Below, piece by piece: positions 42,561-53,139 of a DNA stretch of 64,000 nucleotides. The notes beneath the pieces were generated by a model, which did not search any database, was not told where the DNA came from, and was given only the letters and a program-made list of their open reading frames with translations. The DNA lies in contig CM042142.1 in NCBI GenBank assembly GCA_023376005.1, forward strand, positions 53,152,331-53,216,330, given 5' to 3'. The translations under genes and the position numbers were made by a program. Position 1 is the first letter of the stretch; each line of letters starts with the position of its first letter. This DNA is from Doryteuthis pealeii (lineage: Eukaryota; Mollusca; Cephalopoda; Myopsida; Loliginidae).

Positions 42561-42852
42561 AATTTTCAGTGTATATACTATATATGTGTTATATATATAT
42601 ATATATGTTTTATATATATATATATATAGTGAGTTGGAAGTAAGTTGGATATTATGTACTAAGTTCCATTTATTATTTATTATATCATTATTTATTATTA
42701 AATAATAAATGGAACTTAGTACAATAATATCCAAATCAGTTTCTACTTTATTTGACACATTTCACTCATGCTTGACATTAAAACCCAAAAACTATTTTCC
42801 CATAAATATATATGAAACATATATACATATTAACACTATACACTGAAAATTA
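42558..42852. mobile_element. ~295-bp palindromic (MITE-like) element
   Basis: Ends AATTTTCAGTGTATA and TATACACTGAAAATT are inverted. The centre pairs TTGGATATTATGTACTAAGT with its complement, then CATTTATTATTTA with TAAATAATAAATG. The whole can fold into one long hairpin. No coding capacity. Confidence 0.8.
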
Positions 42853-42858
42853 GACTCA

Positions 42859-42861
<3 letters not shown>

Positions 42862-42911
<50 letters not shown>

Positions 42912-42976
42912 AGAGAGAGAGAGAGAAAGATAGAGAGAGAGATAGAGAGAGAGAGATAGAGAAAGAGAGAGAGGAA
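42862..42976. repeat. (TA)n-(GA)n microsatellite
   Basis: TA to 42899, then GA-rich with GATA. Confidence 0.95.
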
Positions 42977-43930
42977 GGGAGAAATACTCGCAATAATTAA
43001 AAAGCACCTACATAAATTAATTGGGGTTCGAATCAGTTGGACCCTTTGGAATATTCTTATATATAAGAATATAATATACACTGTGCTGAAGTCCACCACT
43101 TGAACTTATAGACTCTGTGTAGGTGCATGAATTAAGGCCAGCCAATCAACAGCTCGAATACGTGGTTAGTTTACCAATTTAATCAGCGAAGGCCGTTTAT
43201 TTGCACGTATGCGCCACTGACAAACGGATCTGCATCCTACGCTCTGCTCAACCAAAAGGATCATACCCAACACTAAGGGACACCCGAGGAAACAACCAAA
43301 GGTTTCTTCACTAAAAGATCAGCATCTTCTTAATAAGAGGATCTCCATTGTAAAGTGCTCTCACTTGAAGCCTAAAATGACCACAACAAATCTTAACAGG
43401 GCCGGTGTCGTATTATTCAAATTTCCCTCTCATAAGAAACAGAAAAAAAATTTAATAACAGTCCAGATTTATCTGTTGTCATTAAGTTGAAAACAAAAAT
43501 ATCTTCTTTGAAAAAATAGGAAGTAAAACACTGTTGAGATTTTAAAAAGATTTTTTGTTCTTATTTGAGCCAGAAAATCTATTCATTTTAGTCATGTTAG
43601 TAGAAGGATATCATTTGTTTTTTGCTGGACTGATTTTAATATTTTGCCTGAAATAACCAGACACGTTATTTGTATTTTTCTTTTCTTCGTGTTACACATT
43701 TATGAATACTTTTCAGCAAAATCTATCTAGATCAATATTGATATTCAATGAAAAAAGGACTCCTCCGTCGATTTCGACGCATGAAGGTTCATCCAATGAA
43801 CAACCAACACTGTGGTTTGTTTATAGTGGTGAAGGTTTGTGTTGGACCATCCCCACGTTTTGGCACAGTCGATAGGAATGAATTGGTGCACAAGGAATGC
43901 CACAAACCCAATCAACGACTGACCTCAGAT
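42977..43930. other. Unassigned DNA
   Basis: No gene or repeat family recognised. A 64-codon ORF at 43748-43942 partly overlaps the SINE-B tail. Confidence 0.45.
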
Positions 43931-43934
43931 TTTT

Positions 43935-44140
43935 CGAATTAAGTTTTCCTTCTCCTAGACTGGTTACCTATTCAAGGTTAAAGAGCCCAGTCTGTCCTAC
44001 TATAGATGGAGGGGAAATGTATGGATTCATAACTTTCCCAATGGTGTTAACGCTATGTGAAATGTAAACAACCTTGTTAGGATTTGAACTCGGGTTGACG
44101 AGTCAATTTCCTACGACTCTAACCATTATGCCACGCGTTT
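43935..44140 (-). mobile_element. tRNA-derived SINE, family B
   Basis: Body CTCCTAGACTGGTTACC, B-box complement AGGATTTGAACTCGG, head complement CTCTAACCATTATGCCACGC. The 3' tail (left end) is truncated. Confidence 0.88.
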
Positions 44141-44267
44141 TGATATATATAGGTCCTTACTTTGCATGCAAAGGTTTATTTCTATTTCATGGGTAACTTT
44201 TGCTGGATTTTGCACTTAATTGTGATTATTTCCAAATTTTTACAATTCAATTTACAACTGAATTGGC

Positions 44268-44336
44268 GGGACCGGTATCGAACCCGGGAACCTTACGATT
44301 CATAGGCGGATGCTCTACCAACCGAGCTAAACCGAA
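44268..44336 (-). mobile_element. SINE-A head only
   Basis: CGGTTTAGCTCGGTTGGTAG (A box) and GGTTCGATACC (B box) on the minus strand; the body is absent. It could also be taken for a decayed tRNA, but no cloverleaf forms. Confidence 0.65.
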
Positions 44337-44420
44337 CTTTGAAAAGTCGACTAAAAATAACAAGTAAAGTTTTTTTTTTAAAAATCGAAATGAATATATA
44401 TTCATTAAAAGCATATACGG

Positions 44421-44630
44421 CTGTACCTTGATTTACGAGTTTTATTTCATTTCGCTCGTAACACAATTCCCCTCGTATTCAAATCAATTATCCACATTGA
44501 AATATAACTGAAATGCCATTCATCCGTTCCAGCCACTCCACAGAACAAAACAAACAAAAAAAAACACCCTAATTTTTTTTTAATATACGAAAACGAGCAG
44601 TCAAGGTATCACAGTATCCATATTTTCCTC
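44421..44630. mobile_element. MITE with terminal inverted repeats
   Basis: Left end CTGTACCTTGATTTACGAGT and right-end complement CTGTGATACCTTGACTGCTC are similar inverted repeats about 205 bp apart. Fragments of the same family occur near 21.4, 23.54 and 25.2 kb (TGACTTATGAGTGTTC, CGTAAGTCAAGGTACTG). Confidence 0.6.
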
Positions 44631-44865
44631 TTTATTTTGTTTCTCTCTTTCAAAATCGTATTGTAAAATTTCAAAGTCATAAATACAAGAAAATCACTTA
44701 AAATCACCAATACAACCATCAATTAAAACATGACAATTTCCAAATTTTAATATAAATCCACCGATAGAATGGCTTTCAAGCTAGTATCTAATAAAAAATA
44801 AATAACGTGCTGATATTTGCATTATCAAATTTTGGTTATATTGAAATCTTTGCTGAACACAAACT
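44631..44865. other. Unassigned DNA
   Basis: No feature recognised. Confidence 0.5.
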
Positions 44866-44867
44866 CT

Positions 44868-45085
44868 GGTGAATATGAAGTACCCTGCTTCATTACCCAT
44901 TACTTTCCTGGTGCACTTTGACTCAGAGTGGTTGTATCTGTTAGGGTCACATCTATGGGTTAAACAGAAAGAAACAAGAGTTTAAAAATATGAATTAAAA
45001 AACTATTTAAATACCTTATGAAGCATAAATATAACAAAACGTCTTCGGCATAAAATAACCCACAAGGATTGACAAGTCATAAAAT
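44868..45085 (+). mobile_element. Composite SINE / LINE tail copy
   Basis: Middle (CTCAGAGTGG, GTTAGGGTCACATCTATGGG) then tail CGGCATAAAATAACCCACAA and ATTGACAAGTCATAAAATCA, AAACAAAACAAT at the end. Confidence 0.7.
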
Positions 45086-45139
45086 CAAACAAAACAATCC
45101 AAACAGAAGTTGTGGTCATTTCTATTGTGATATTGAGCA

Positions 45140-45193
45140 TATCTATCTATCCATTTATCCCATTCTATTCTATCTATTCATTTCAGTCTGTTC

Positions 45194-45242
<49 letters not shown>

Positions 45243-45525
45243 AATCTATCTTAATGAAGTATCTATCTATCTATCTATCTATCAATCTATCTATCTATCT
45301 TAATGAAGTATCTATTTATCTTAATGCAGTATCTATCTATCTATCTATCTCAATCTGATCATATCTATCTATCTATCTATCTTAATGAAGTATCTATCTC
45401 TTTATATATCTCTATATATATCTGTCTATTCCAGTCTGTGCCTATCTATCTATCTTTCTATTTCAATCTGATCATATTTCTATCTATCAATCTATCTATC
45501 TATGGCAGTCTGTTTATATCTATTT

Positions 45526-45559
<34 letters not shown>

Positions 45560-45600
45560 CCTCTCTCTTCTCTCTCTCTTTTCTCCTCTTCTTCCTTATT
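45140..45600. repeat. (TCTA)n with spacer, then (CT)n
   Basis: TCTA blocks alternate with TTAATGAAGTA (about 45252, 45300 and 45381) and TCAATCTGATCATA (about 45348 and 45462), then CT repeats at 45527-45595. It is organised like the 31.3-32.4 kb array but with different spacers. Confidence 0.93.
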
Positions 45601-46015
45601 CTTGATAGTTTGCATAATATCACAAGTAAAATGGTTTGATCCTCATTTGGTACACCCTCATGACCTTTCGTCATACTGAACTAATTTTCTGTCCAGTGTG
45701 CATTTTTGACAAAAGGTAAATTTCCGTTGATATTAATTACTTGTCTTTGGGACTTTAATAGGCTCTGTGCTTTTCAATTGCAATTTTCAAAATGGCGTAC
45801 CTAAAAAGCCCACCCAATTATGCATTTGGCGCCACAGTATCATTATATCGGGAGACACTTGTCATAAACCGCCTCCATTCGTTCATAGCCATAAATAAGG
45901 TTATTTGTAATTCAAATGATCACTTCTCAAAAGTAACTGCAGGTTGTGTTTTTAGGCCTCTGATTCTAATAGTCGGTAATAAGAAAGAAGAGTACAAGTA
46001 GTTAGTCTATAATAG
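45601..46015. other. Unassigned DNA
   Basis: No feature recognised. Confidence 0.5.
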
Positions 46016-46186
46016 TATATATATATTATTATATAATATATATATTAGTATAGTATTATATATATACGAAGAAAGGGACAGGGAAGAGAAAGGGAGGGAG
46101 AGAATAGTAGAAACCACAAAGACATATATGGTAATAGATGGAGAAAAACTGACTGATAGAACGAGCGCGAGAGAGAGAAAAAAAAG

Positions 46187-46225
<39 letters not shown>

Positions 46226-46270
46226 GAAAGAGGGAGAGAGAAGGAAGGAATGGAGAGATGAAAAGAAAGA
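46016..46270. repeat. (TA)n and (GA)n tracts
   Basis: TA-rich at 46016-46067, GA-rich at 46075-46110 and 46165-46260. Confidence 0.93.
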
Positions 46271-46435
46271 CATATTCACAAATATATATATATGTTAATA
46301 GACGCAGAAAGTGTGAGTGAGTGTGTTTTTTTAGGAGTCTGATTCTCCGTTGGTAATGATGAAAAATAGAATATATCATACACACAAACACACATATATA
46401 TATATATATAATATATAGTAATATATAAGGGCCAG

Positions 46436-46615
46436 TGAGTAGCACATATTGGGTAATCTGATCTGTGTGGTAAAGTGGGGAGCTGCAGGTATGTGGGGCG
46501 CTCCACTTCAGCAAAACAATCTCCCTGGTCTTGCACTAGCGAAAAGGGGATAGATTCCTTCACTGTCCGGCTGATACCGACAATAAGCTGCTTCGCCAAC
46601 TTTTACTTTACTTTT
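46436..46615 (+). mobile_element. SINE-A, head missing
   Basis: AGTAGCACATATTGGGTAAT, GTGGTAAAGTGGGGAGCTG, CTAGCGAAAAGGGGATAGAT, ending CAACTTTTACTTTACTTTTT. Confidence 0.8.
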
Positions 46616-46619
46616 TATC

Positions 46620-46656
46620 AAGAGAGAAAGAGAGAGAGAGAGAGTATGTGTGTGTA

Positions 46657-46691
<35 letters not shown>

Positions 46692-46823
46692 GGGGAGAGA
46701 AATACAGATTGACAACGATATAGATAGTAATAGACTGAGAAAGAGCCCACGAGAGAAAGAGAAGAGAGAGAGAGAGGGGGGTGAGGGATACAGAAGGAGA
46801 GATAATATGTGCGTGTGTGTGTG

Positions 46824-46878
<55 letters not shown>

Positions 46879-46981
46879 AAGAGAGTAAGAGAGAGAGAGG
46901 GGGGAAGAGAAATACAGATTGACAACGATATAGATGGTAATAGACTGAGAAAGAGCCTACGAGAGAAAGACACAGAGAGAG

Positions 46982-47012
<31 letters not shown>

Positions 47013-47059
47013 AGAGAACGAGAGAGGAGAGGACAGAGAAGTGGAGAGAGAATTATGTG

Positions 47060-47101
<42 letters not shown>

Positions 47102-47190
47102 GAGAGAGAAAGAAGAGAGAGAGAGAGGGAGGAAGAGACGATAAACAGATATAGGGAGTAAAGAGAACGTAAAAGGTAGTGAGGTACTCA
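46620..47190. repeat. (GA)n/(TG)n block with an internal ~210-bp duplication
   Basis: GAAATACAGATTGACAACGA occurs at about 46699 and 46909, followed by TATAGAT(A/G)GTAATAGACTG in both, so a unit of about 210 bp was duplicated within the purine block. Open frames up to 236 codons are artefacts. Confidence 0.92.
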
Positions 47191-47305
47191 TAAGCTAAAA
47201 TGAGAGACAATAGAAGAAAGACAAATACGCACATACGCTCTTTTAAAATAGAAAAAAGAGAAAACGCAAATACACGTATATACTGAGAGAAAGTAACAAT
47301 ATATA

Positions 47306-47585
47306 CGGTTAAAGTCACAGGAAAAATGGACTCGTCGTCCCGAGTTCAAATCCTGAACCTGGTAATTGCATTTCACTTAGCGCTAATACCCTTGGGAAAG
47401 GTATGAATCCTACTCTCCCTCCAGTTATCGATAAATAGTAGGACAGACTGTGCTCTTTAACCTTGATTAGGCAACCGGTCTAGGAGAAGGAAAACTCTAA
47501 ATTCAAACCTGTTGAACTCCGTTTAAGAAATTGACCATTTGTCACATCCTGCTCGTGCGGATTGGTTGGTAAATAAATATACGGA
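47306..47585 (+). mobile_element. tRNA-derived SINE, family B
   Basis: A box near GGTTAAAGTCACAGG, B box GAGTTCAAATCCTG, body TACCCTTGGGAAAGGTATGA, tail GACCATTTGTCACATCCTGC. Confidence 0.9.
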
Positions 47586-47591
47586 ATAAAG

Positions 47592-47720
47592 GAACAGTTA
47601 TTTACTAAGCTTAGCTTAAATGTGGCATGAGGCCAAAAGTATGGTGCGCCCAGTAAGAATCGAACTTACAAACAATGGTTAAGCTAGTCTAGCTTGCTAA
47701 CCATTACACCACGTGAGGTG
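47592..47720 (-). mobile_element. tRNA-derived SINE, family C
   Basis: Minus strand: head CTCACGTGGTGTAATGGTTA, B box complement GAATCGAACTTAC, GGTGCGCC, tail TTAAGCTAAGCTTAGTAAAT. Confidence 0.82.
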
Positions 47721-47837
47721 CCGAAAGAACACATGTATAAATGGATAGATAGAAACCAGATGCCCACAACCAAACCTGTGGTCGCATATACAAATGTTTT
47801 TAGGAAAATTCATGTAAAGGCTGATACAAATATATTG

Positions 47838-47841
<4 letters not shown>

Positions 47842-47870
<29 letters not shown>

Positions 47871-47935
47871 CATCATCGTCACCATCATCATCACCATCAT
47901 CATCACCATCGTCATTGTCATCATCATCATGGTGT
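47842..47935. repeat. (CAT)n trinucleotide repeat
   Basis: ATC/CAT units with some CAC and CGT. It reads as poly-His in one frame; no gene context supports that. Confidence 0.95.
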
Positions 47936-47997
47936 CCGTGCCTTTCTTCTTATAAGACTGGCTTGGACTATTCTACTATTTGCAATAGGGGTGTTAT

Positions 47998-48072
47998 GTT
48001 ACAGTATACTCAACCCTGTAGCCTGGGGCTGTAGAATAGATCGACTGCACCTGTGCAGAGGGGTAAAATCCC
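47998..48072 (+). mobile_element. Composite SINE 5' fragment
   Basis: GTAGCCTGGGGCTGTAGAAT, CGACTGCACCTGTGCAGAGG, GGTAAAATCCCCC: the start of the GC-rich body. Confidence 0.6.
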
Positions 48073-48394
48073 CCCCCCCGAAGATGTGTAAATACGAAAA
48101 TGCGTGGGAATAGAATTTCCTATTTTCTACATACCCTGAGCAAGTCTCTGATTGGCTGGTGCGTATCCCAGAGCCATTATTTGAGAATGCCTGAACTATT
48201 CGTTAAAAAAGCACAGAGCGAATCATGAAATGAGATGGTCTAATAACAGGTCAGAGTTACCGGTTGAACAAATATGATGTTACAAAACCCTAAATCTGTA
48301 ACGATACTGGTGTAACATCACTGATGACAGTCTTTGGTGCATTTCGGCGATGTTTAACAAGACTATCCAACCCCTCCACCGCCACGGACAGGAT

Positions 48395-48790
48395 GTGACA
48401 GAAAGTCAATCTTTAAACAGATTTTAAATTCAATTTTCTTTCTTCTTGACTGGTTACCTTAGGATGTGGTCCACCTTGTCTGCTAGCATGTTCGTGGCTG
48501 TTAAAGCCAATACCGACATGCAGGCACCGTCGCAATGGTTGCCGCTAAAGGTCTGTTCGGGGTTTGCTGGCCTATTATTGTTGTTCTTCCTTCTGTGCTT
48601 TTTGTCCTTCAGGATTGCCATGCGGGTGTTTTCAAAGGAGACAATATGGTTGGTGGTTAGACGCCATGCGTCATGGTTCTCAGCGAGTGTAGATGTGACA
48701 GGCAATACGGGAATTTTTTCAAGCGGTCCTCGGATCACTACTCTGGTGACCCTCTGTCGTGATGCTGAGATGAATTTTGAAATGTCAAAA
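48395..48790 (-). mobile_element. LINE-like fragment, copy 1, with SINE-B tail joined
   Basis: The minus-strand frame (48738-48454) reads IPVLPVTSTLAENHDAWRLT, then TNHIVSFENTRMA, ending MLADKVDHILR. It is repeated at 49022-49305, and its frame survives in both copies, so it derives from a protein-coding repeat. I cannot name the family. The left end (48395-48465) carries a SINE-B-like tail (GGACAGGATGTGACA, TTCTTGACTGGTTACC). Confidence 0.55.
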
Positions 48791-49021
48791 TACTTTTTTT
48801 TAAATTTTAAAATGCAAACGGAAAATAATTTACTTAAAAAATGTACTATAAAAAAAGATTAAAAAAAGAAAATAATAAATTCTTAAATAAATTAAAATTG
48901 TTGATAATAATTTAAAATATTGTTTTATGTCGAAATAAATAGGAGTTTATAAAAAACAAAATTTATAAAAATTTAATGTCCAGTGAAGAAATAATGTTTA
49001 ATTTAACTTCACTAGATATTC
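48791..49021. other. A+T-rich spacer between the duplicated copies
   Basis: Very A+T-rich, with no recognisable feature. Confidence 0.5.
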
Positions 49022-49305
49022 CAGTCAATATTCAAACAGATTTTGAATTCAATTTTCTTTCTTCTTGACTGGTTACCTAAGGATGTGGTCCATCTTGTCT
49101 GCTAGCATGTTCGTGGCTGATAAGGCCAATACCGACATGCCATGCGGGTGTTTTCAAAGGAGACAATATGGTTGGTGGTTAGACGCCATGCGTCATGGTA
49201 CTCAGCGAGTGTGGATGTGACAGGCAATATGGGAATTTTTTCAAGCAGTCCTCGGATCACTAATTTGGTGACCCTCTGTCGTGATGCTGAGATGAATTTT
49301 GGCAT
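49022..49305 (-). mobile_element. LINE-like fragment, copy 2, with ~100-bp internal deletion
   Basis: Nearly identical to copy 1, including the joined SINE-B tail, but it lacks about 100 bp after GCCAATACCGACATGC. The junction shows a TGC shared by both deletion edges. It is either a local duplication or two insertions of one chimeric element. Confidence 0.65.
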
Positions 49306-49349
49306 GAATAGTGATCCTAGTAAAACCAGAACTCCAACGTAACAAAGAC

Positions 49350-49424
49350 ACACACACATTTTCACACACACACACACACACACACAGATACAGACAGATA
49401 GACAGACAGACACACGCACACACA

Positions 49425-49506
<82 letters not shown>
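49350..49506. repeat. (CA)n-(TA)n microsatellite
   Basis: CA with CAGA variants to 49467, then TA to 49507. Confidence 0.95.
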
Positions 49507-49510
<4 letters not shown>

Positions 49511-49707
49511 AAAAAGTATCGAGAGTTTTTGTAATTTTTGACACACATTGTATTTTGAAAGAAATAACGTTCCATTCATTCTTCATTTTTATCTTGGTAA
49601 ATACAGCTTTGACCTTAGTACTTTTTTGTCACACCTTGTATTCAGAAAGGAATTAATGAATGGAACGTTAGTTTTTTTTTTTCAGAATACAAGGTGTGTC
49701 AAAAAAC

Positions 49708-49757
<50 letters not shown>
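49507..49757 (-). mobile_element. Mariner-like MITE flanked by (TA)n
   Basis: AAAAAAGTATCGAGAG, hairpin partner TTTTTGACACACATTGTATT, one minus-strand unit (AACGTTCCATTCATTCTTCA, TTGGTAAATACAGCTT), then ACAAGGTGTGTCAAAAAACC and TA at 49712-49755. Confidence 0.75.
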
Positions 49758-49759
<2 letters not shown>

Positions 49760-49829
49760 TACACATTCATCAATCTCGGCGTATAAAGTTCGGTTAAGGA
49801 GAAAAACCGTCGGACTTGCTACACAAATG

Positions 49830-49895
49830 ATTTGGGGGTCCCATCATGGTGTAAAGGTTAACGAGCTAGACTCGCAGATCCGTTACAACTAAATA
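49830..49895 (+). mobile_element. SINE-C head fragment
   Basis: GGGTCCCATCATGGTGTAAA, GGTTAACGAGCTAGACTCG: the A-box part only. Confidence 0.55.
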
Positions 49896-50169
49896 GCAAA
49901 ATAGAATACATAATCAAAAAATTGTTTTATTTTTCCAAATCTGAATATGTGATTTTGTTTTAATTGATTTCAGATAACCCATATGTAATGGACAGTCGAA
50001 CATCGTACTTTCATTGTAGAAACCGTTTATCAGGAACAACGAGTCGGTAACAATTAATAAAACAAAACGGCATGATATGTACATTTGGAAAATAAAGACA
50101 GTTTTGCATTATTTATTCTATTTGGCTTTTCATCAAACTTACAAATGAATCATCATTTTGCCCCAACTC

Positions 50170-50170
<1 letters not shown>
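49896..50170. other. Unassigned A+T-rich DNA
   Basis: No feature recognised. Confidence 0.5.

Positions 50171-50212
<42 letters not shown>
50171..50212. repeat. (TA)n microsatellite
   Basis: About 20 TA units. Confidence 0.95.
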
Positions 50213-50216
<4 letters not shown>

Positions 50217-50316
50217 TAGGGTAGTATGCACATGAAGTCAACGGCGCTTGGTTACTAGCAGCTTCTTGCCTATGCGATTTTCAAACCAAGTCACTATTAT
50301 AAATATAGTACACTTT

Positions 50317-50320
<4 letters not shown>

Positions 50321-50363
<43 letters not shown>

Positions 50364-50585
50364 GTCGAGGTGGCCTAAAGTCGATATCAGCCAGACAGCG
50401 AGGGAGTCTATCCCCTTTTCACTATACCAAGGAGATTGTTTTTTGTGACTGAGGCGGAGCGCCACATCTCTCATCAGCTCCTAACTTTACTGCACAGATC
50501 CCTGTGCTACTCATACGCTGAGTTGGCGAGGGCTGGTAACGAACACGAAACCTTGCGGTTCCTCGTCCGACGCTTTACCGACTGA

Positions 50586-50590
<5 letters not shown>
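50321..50590 (-). mobile_element. SINE-A abutting (TA)n at its 3' end
   Basis: (TA)n at 50321-50357, then GTCGTCGAGGTGGCCTAAAG (3' end) to the head complement TACCGACTGATCTAA at 50590, followed by another (TA)n. The B-box complement is slightly altered (GTAACGAAC). Confidence 0.9.
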
Positions 50591-50617
<27 letters not shown>

Positions 50618-50700
50618 TCCCAAAATTGTATATATACTTTATACACACACACACACACACACACACACGCATATATATATATATATAACGAGAGAGAGAG
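50591..50700. repeat. (TA)n, (CA)n and (GA)n cluster
   Basis: TA to 50618, CA at 50643-50670, TA to 50687, GA to 50703. Confidence 0.93.
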
Positions 50701-51198
50701 ATGGGAGGAGAGAGATATTTAGCTGATACATCAATCAGTCCACTTACTAATGAAAAAGCATGTATTTTGCACAACACAAAGAAAGAGAGGGAGAAAGAAA
50801 AACAAACAGAAATAGAGAGACATAGAGGCAATACAGAGACGTAGATAGGGAGGGGGGAGTATTTCGAAAAGTGTTGTTTGCGACCACAAGCGCGTCTTGC
50901 TTTTGAACGAGACAACTAATATGTTTTCAACAAAACGCTGGTGACGGTCCACCTGCGTACTTGAGCCGTAAGCTGTGTCATCTTAAGCCGTAAGTATCCA
51001 TCTGTCGTACAGAGACGTACATCAATCACTGCCTAACTGCTGGGAGCAAACACACACACTCACACTGCCAGTGCACTCAGTCAAGGATGACAATGGATAA
51101 AGCAGTTGTCTGCCCGCTTCTTCCTAGAGAGGTTAAATAAGTGCAGTGGATTTAGGATAAGACAAGAGTCATAGGAGGACAGCTGTATGCATTTCTGA
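50701..51198. other. Unassigned DNA
   Basis: No gene or repeat family recognised. Confidence 0.5.
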
Positions 51199-51199
51199 G

Positions 51200-51455
51200 G
51201 GAGGTTTAGCTCAGTCGGTAGAGTGTTCGACTAGAAAGCACAAGGTTCCTAGTTCGATATCGGCTCCCGCCAACTCAGCGTATGAGTAGCACAGTGATCT
51301 GTGCGGTAAAGTGAGGAGCTGATGGTAGGTGTGGAGCTCTACCTCAGATGCTAAAACAATCTCCTTGATCTAGCGCTAGTGAAAAGGGGATAGACTCCCT
51401 CGCTGTCTGGCTGATACCGACATTAGGCCGCCCCGATGACTTTACTTTACTTACA
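51200..51455 (+). mobile_element. tRNA-derived SINE, family A
   Basis: Full copy with an intact A box (GTTTAGCTCAGTCGGTAGAG) and a B box (GTTCGATATCGG); 3' end CCCGATGACTTTACTTTACT. With 19882-20137 it is one of the best-preserved plus-strand copies. Confidence 0.93.
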
Positions 51456-51477
51456 TAGTAAATACGTCGGTTGGTGC

Positions 51478-52005
51478 AGTAGAATACATTAGTAGACTGT
51501 ACCTTTATAGAGAGGTAACCCGCCCTCCAATGGAGTCACCTGGTGGCCATGGGTGGCGACCTGTAATGCTTAAGAACGGAATCAAGGTAGACGAGCAACA
51601 CTCTTTTTAGACAGGGACAAGCACAGGCACCACAAACAGAACAGTGTTGCCAATATACGAACAAACGGTTTTTCTGCCAGTCCAGCGCTTAGGAGACCTT
51701 ACTTTGTGCATTACCCTCGTAAAACAAGTTAAAAAATAAGTAACAAAATATCGTGTTGTAATCGTGCACTTGTTAAGTGGTGAGAGAATAGGTATAGTAA
51801 AACAAACAGATACCTTTTGCAGATTTCTGATGTTCTGGAATAATAGTGTGAAGTATTTATATGCAAGAATTGGGTTTCCCAAATGGTTCCGAATATTGTC
51901 TCAAGAATAACACTAACCGGGTAGACGATCAATCGGCTGGTCACGTTAAGCCGTAGAACCTATATGATTGGCCTTACCCTATTCTCCTTATGGAAACCAC
52001 CAACC
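51478..52005 (+). mobile_element. Composite SINE split by ~305 bp of other DNA
   Basis: The 5' part of the body (51478-51608: GTCACCTGGTGGCCATGGGT, TAGACGAGCAACACT) and the later part (51915-52005: CGATCAATCGGCTGGTCACG, CCTATATGATTGGCC) are separated by 51609-51914. In the intact copy the equivalent interval is only about 60 bp. The intervening DNA is unassigned, so it may be an insertion, though no inverted ends or clear target duplication are visible. Confidence 0.65.
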
Positions 52006-52124
52006 CAAGTCGGTGTGTGTCGTTCTTCATGTCCTGGATTTGACGTTTTTCAAACAATTTATTTTGATAGACATTCGATGTTTAAAAATCCTATTGAATT
52101 TTAATAATTGAATTTTTTTTTTTT

Positions 52125-52200
52125 TGCTTGCCAGGACACTCCAAAAATTTTATGTGGTCCCCAAAGTGGGGGACATATGGCCTCTGGTTGAAAACCACTG
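52125..52200 (-). mobile_element. hAT-like transposon end
   Basis: On the minus strand it starts CAGTGGTTTTCAACCAGAGG and continues CCCCCACTTTGGGGACCACA. CAGTGGTTCTCAA plus CCCACTTTGGGGACCAC is the look of hAT/Charlie-type ends. Only one end is seen. Confidence 0.55.
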
Positions 52201-52257
52201 GTTTGGACGAATGAAAAGGACATTTGCTGATTTCAGTAAATGTTCTTTTTGTTCTGT

Positions 52258-52345
52258 CTCGTTGTTGTTGTTGTTGTTGTTGTTGCTGTTGTTGTTTTTG
52301 TTTTTGTTGTTTTTGTTTTTGTTTTTGTTGTTGTTTCTTGGGATT
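52258..52345. repeat. (GTT)n/(GTTTTT)n tract
   Basis: GTT units to 52295, then G separated by T-runs. Confidence 0.95.
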
Positions 52346-52619
52346 TTTTTCTCTTTCTTTTCGTTTTTTTTGTATGATTTGAGTCTCAGATGCTTATTTG
52401 TGTGGTATCTCGTAAAACAGCCCTGGAGGCATATGGGCAAATAGTATCCTTCTTTCTCATCGTGACAGTCTCTCCATCAATACATTGTTGGCTTCCTACT
52501 TGAATGGCACAGGTTGCTCTTGCCCATAATGCAGTTAGGTTTGTATTTACAGCCACATTGGAAAAAAACCGGGTCAGCAAATAGACCCTCGTATGAAATT
52601 CGACTTTTGCATACAGTTA

Positions 52620-52742
52620 TATGGTATCCAGTTATTTACTGAGCTTAGCTTACTTGCCAGTAGTATGCCGCTCCCAGTGAGAATCAAACTCACGACCAAT
52701 TGTCTCTAAATCGAGCTGGCTAACCATTATGTATTATGAATA
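52620..52742 (-). mobile_element. tRNA-derived SINE, family C
   Basis: Tail complement CAGTTATTTACTGAGCTTAG, B-box complement GAGAATCAAACTCACG, head complement GGCTAACCATTATG. Confidence 0.78.
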
Positions 52743-52874
52743 TTAATCGGGAAAACATTGACACGCAGAATAAAATCAGACATAGAGGCATGTTTCGCAT
52801 TTTCAAGTTTTCATTGGTTTTCCAGATAAAAATTAAAAAAGAAATGAGACGACATATATAAAGTTAAACTTGTG

Positions 52875-53050
52875 CAAGGGTTAGGGTTAGATGTTAAGGT
52901 TTAGGGTTAAGATTGGTGTTTGGGTTAGGACTTGGGTTAGCGGCAGGGTAAAGGTTAGGGGTTACGGATAGCGGTAGTATTAGTGTTGGGGTTAAGGTTA
53001 GGCTTAGCGGCATGGTTAGGGTTTGGGGTTAGAAGTTGGTTAGGGTTAAA
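52875..53050 (+). repeat. Degenerate TTAGGG (telomere-like) array
   Basis: GGGTTAGGGTTAG at about 52879, followed by many GGTTAG, GGGTTA and GGTTAAG variants to GGTTAGGGTTA near 53045. TTAGGG is the animal telomere motif. The array is short and imperfect, so it is interstitial. Confidence 0.75.
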
Positions 53051-53139
53051 AATTTTAACTGAAAAAAATTGTCTATTGCAGTCGGATGAGGGGGGTTATA
53101 CTTTTCCCAAGGGTATTGTTGGACTTTTTTGTATATATA

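Noticed and set aside
44268..44336. A possible tRNA gene
   Set aside because: A and B boxes match SINE-A heads exactly in layout, and acceptor and anticodon arms do not pair.
46508..47318. Open frames of 168-236 codons, Ser/Leu- or Arg/Glu-rich
   Set aside because: Translation of (GA)n and (TG)n tracts on both strands; no domain or unique core.
47842..47935. CRISPR-like or regulatory repeat
   Set aside because: Simple trinucleotide repeat without spacers; animal DNA context. No CRISPR array exists in the window.
47694..48113. 139-codon frame with a poly-His stretch
   Set aside because: Poly-His is the (CAT)n microsatellite, and the flanks are a SINE-C and a composite-SINE piece.
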